From the NCBI GenBank assembly GCA_937892155.1, contig CALAUG010000016.1:1-5376 (forward strand): DNA of 5,376 nt, given 5' to 3'. Position 1 is the stretch's first letter. Each line of letters starts with the position of its first letter. Below are positions 5,261 through 5,376 of this stretch, piece by piece. The translations under genes were made by a program, and so were the position numbers. This DNA is from an uncultured Bacteroidales bacterium. GTDB lineage: Bacteria > Bacteroidota > Bacteroidia > Bacteroidales > UBA1715. The notes beneath the pieces are model-generated. The model was not told the DNA's origin, ran no database searches, and worked only from the letters and a program-made list of their open reading frames with translations.

Positions 5261-5376
5261 CTATTTTTCCATCGCCTCGTCACTAATAATTCTTTTCAAA
5301 TCTTCAAGATCGGGCAATGCTTTCCGTAAGTCTTCCGGCATATCGGCGGCTGTTTTATAGGTGGCCACGCCCATAG
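5261..5376 (-). CDS. C-terminal end of a probable DUF1016/YhcG-type PDDEXK nuclease (runs off right edge)
   Basis: Only the last 37 full codons plus the stop are present. The sequence MGVATYKTAADMPEDLRKAL followed by PDLEDLKRIISDEAMEK resembles the C-terminus I know from DUF1016 (YhcG-like) PDDEXK nuclease-domain proteins, which typically ends with a P-[IM]-GV-x-[ET]-Y motif, a short helix with P-x-x-L, and then LP-[ST/D]-[IL]-E-[ED]-L. The catalytic part lies beyond the edge. The ATG at 5372-5374 is internal, since the family motif would extend upstream. These nucleases are often found inside type I restriction loci, close to hsdS, which fits the 47-base gap to hsdS here. Alternatives are any other protein with a similar short tail; the call rests on a short stretch. 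Confidence 0.6.
   Translation of the reverse strand, partial: MGVATYKTAADMPEDLRKALPDLEDLKRIISDEAMEK

Overview
The window looks like part of a type I restriction-modification locus from a Bacteroidota bacterium, probably a gut Bacteroides, Parabacteroides or Prevotella relative. This is inferred from the protein style, an A-rich rather than Shine-Dalgarno start context at most genes, and a TAnnTTTG-type promoter element. No database search was possible. All genes read on the minus strand, so transcription runs from high to low coordinates.

In transcription order: (1) the last 37 codons of what looks like a DUF1016/YhcG-type PDDEXK nuclease (5376-5261); (2) a complete hsdS specificity subunit with two target-recognition domains (5213-4086); (3) a 133-base gap; (4) a tightly packed, very AT-rich three-gene cassette: a STAS-like/GHKL ATPase (3952-2888), a small STAS-like DUF4325 protein (2878-2537) and a two-helix membrane protein (2559-1963); (5) a short intergenic region with a candidate promoter and a perfect 12-bp palindrome; (6) an AlbA_2 (Schlafen-type)/GHKL/winged-helix protein with four in-frame TSDV repeats (1874-471); and (7) seven bases later, the first 154 codons of hsdR (463-1). 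hsdM is not in the window and probably lies beyond the right edge.

hsdS and hsdR supply the specificity and DNA-cleaving/translocating subunits of one restriction enzyme. The AlbA_2 protein is placed to be co-transcribed with hsdR and could control it through its winged helix. The most unusual part is the three-gene cassette between hsdS and the AlbA_2 gene. It has a GHKL ATPase with no histidine-kinase phosphoacceptor domain, a STAS-like partner whose Thr-Ser pair lines up by eye with the phosphorylated serine of anti-anti-sigma factors, and a membrane protein. No sigma factor, response regulator or phosphatase is visible. I infer a partner-switching module whose output is a membrane protein, possibly an accessory defence system. 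Its function is not established by the sequence.

Base composition changes sharply along the locus: GC-rich hsdR, intermediate AlbA_2 gene, very AT-rich cassette, and an hsdS with a GC-rich central helix between AT-rich recognition domains. This fits a mosaic locus built by insertion and domain exchange.
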